Source of the DNA: an uncultured Eubacteriales bacterium
GTDB taxonomy: Bacteria; Bacillota_A; Clostridia; Christensenellales; Aristaeellaceae
Assembly: GCA_902795555.1 (NCBI GenBank)
Contig: CADBLV010000060.1
Span: 1-6,166, forward strand
Direction: 5' to 3'
DNA: 6,166 nt
Shown: positions 5,927 through 6,166 of the stretch, piece after piece
Layout of the letters: each line of letters starts with the position of its first letter
How positions within the stretch are numbered: the stretch's first letter is position 1
Notes under the pieces: model-generated
Told to the model about the DNA's origin: nothing
What the model saw: only the letters and a program-made list of their open reading frames with translations
Database searches by the model: none
Made by a program: the position numbers and the translations under genes

Positions 5927-5942
5927 GTGATCTGGCGATCAC
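5927..5942. repeat. Inverted repeat GTGATC-N4-GATCAC
   Basis: A perfect 6-bp inverted repeat with a 4-base spacer lies between secF and recJ. Its right half continues as GATCACAGAGG, resembling the right half GTTCACAGAGA of the palindrome at 5836-5859. It could be an operator half-site pair or a small RNA hairpin. No function is assigned. Confidence 0.4.
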
Positions 5943-5985
5943 AGAGGAGGAAAAAGAAAAGCGTTAAGCGTTTCCGATTCAGCGA

Positions 5986-6023
5986 TAAAGAGGGGCAATG
6001 CCTTGCAGCAAAGCCCCTCTTTT
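5986..6023 (-). terminator. Stem-loop terminator after secF
   Basis: Ten-base perfect arms AAAGAGGGGC (5987-5996) and GCCCCTCTTT (6013-6022), read on the plus strand, flank a 16-base loop, about 17 bases after the secF stop. The loop can extend the stem with TGC/GCA. Reading leftwards the 3' arm ends CUCUUU followed by AUC, so the U-tract is short; on the plus strand it ends in TTTT, so the element may work in both directions. I infer that it ends the secF transcript and that recJ has its own promoter or is reached by readthrough. Confidence 0.7.
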
Positions 6024-6039
6024 CATTCAAGGATCATGA

Positions 6040-6166
6040 TCAGGCCTTTTTCTTTGCGCGCCGCTTCTCTTCCAGGAACGCCCAGACATAACCGTTGATC
6101 ATGTTGGCGCTGTAAACACCGGAGAGGATACCGACGATGATCGGCAGGGCGAATTCGCGGATCGAG
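6040..6166 (-). CDS. secF: Protein-export membrane protein SecF (or SecDF fusion), C-terminal end only
   Basis: The last 41 residues of a gene that begins beyond the right edge; the stop is TGA at 6042-6040. The readable tail starts SIREFALPIIVGILSG and ends in a basic run rich in Lys and Arg (EEKRRAKKKA). The motif SIREF followed by a hydrophobic helix containing GILSGVYSA matches the last transmembrane segment of SecF and of SecDF fusions, with the basic tail in the cytoplasm. SecD/SecF form an accessory complex of the Sec translocon that uses the proton motive force to help draw exported proteins across the membrane. In many Bacillota secDF lies just upstream of recJ, as here. Whether this is free SecF or the C-terminus of a SecDF fusion cannot be told from the fragment. 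Confidence 0.88.
   Translation of the reverse strand, partial: SIREFALPIIVGILSGVYSANMINGYVWAFLEEKRRAKKKA

Overview
The window reads as chromosomal core sequence from a moderately GC-rich Bacillota (Firmicutes). The evidence is the order secF (or secDF), recJ, rel on one strand, one full-length bifunctional Rel, a RecJ with the long C-terminal region common in that phylum, and strong AAGGAG-type ribosome binding sites. I suspect a GC-rich gut lineage such as Erysipelotrichia, but that is only a guess. All supported genes lie on the minus strand, so transcription runs from right to left.

From right to left: (1) 6166-6040, the last 41 codons of a SecF-type protein-export subunit, followed by a stem-loop terminator. 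(2) 6039-5790, a 250-base gap rich in palindromes (an operator-like TGTGAAC/GTTCACA site, a 40-base imperfect hairpin, a GTGATC/GATCAC repeat). (3) recJ, 5789-3810, single-strand 5'-3' exonuclease; the start was moved inward to the ATG with a clear Shine-Dalgarno. (4) rel, 3699-1495, (p)ppGpp synthetase/hydrolase with intact hydrolase and synthetase motifs. The apt gene that sits between recJ and relA in Bacillus is absent. (5) 1494-1226, a structured gap with four 21-bp tandem repeats, a terminator-like stem plus U5, and a long 13-bp-armed hairpin. (6) 1225-356, an unusual 289-residue protein: an N-terminal NusG-like (NGN plus KOW-like, LoaP/UpxY style) half joined to a helix-turn-helix segment and a C-terminal leucine zipper. 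(7) 355-1, no supportable gene, but a cluster of GTTYCACACGA repeats, two of them forming perfect inverted repeats, and a second copy of the TGTGAA/GTTCACA palindrome seen upstream of recJ.

SecF, RecJ and Rel are housekeeping proteins (export, DNA repair, stringent response). The most interesting part is the NusG-like fusion protein flanked on both sides by RNA-hairpin-forming sequence. Known specialised NusG paralogues (LoaP, RfaH, UpxY) are processive antiterminators recruited by leader sequences, so the protein could be a transcription elongation regulator whose RNA or DNA signals are among these palindromes. That link is inference; the domain architecture and repeats are visible in the sequence.
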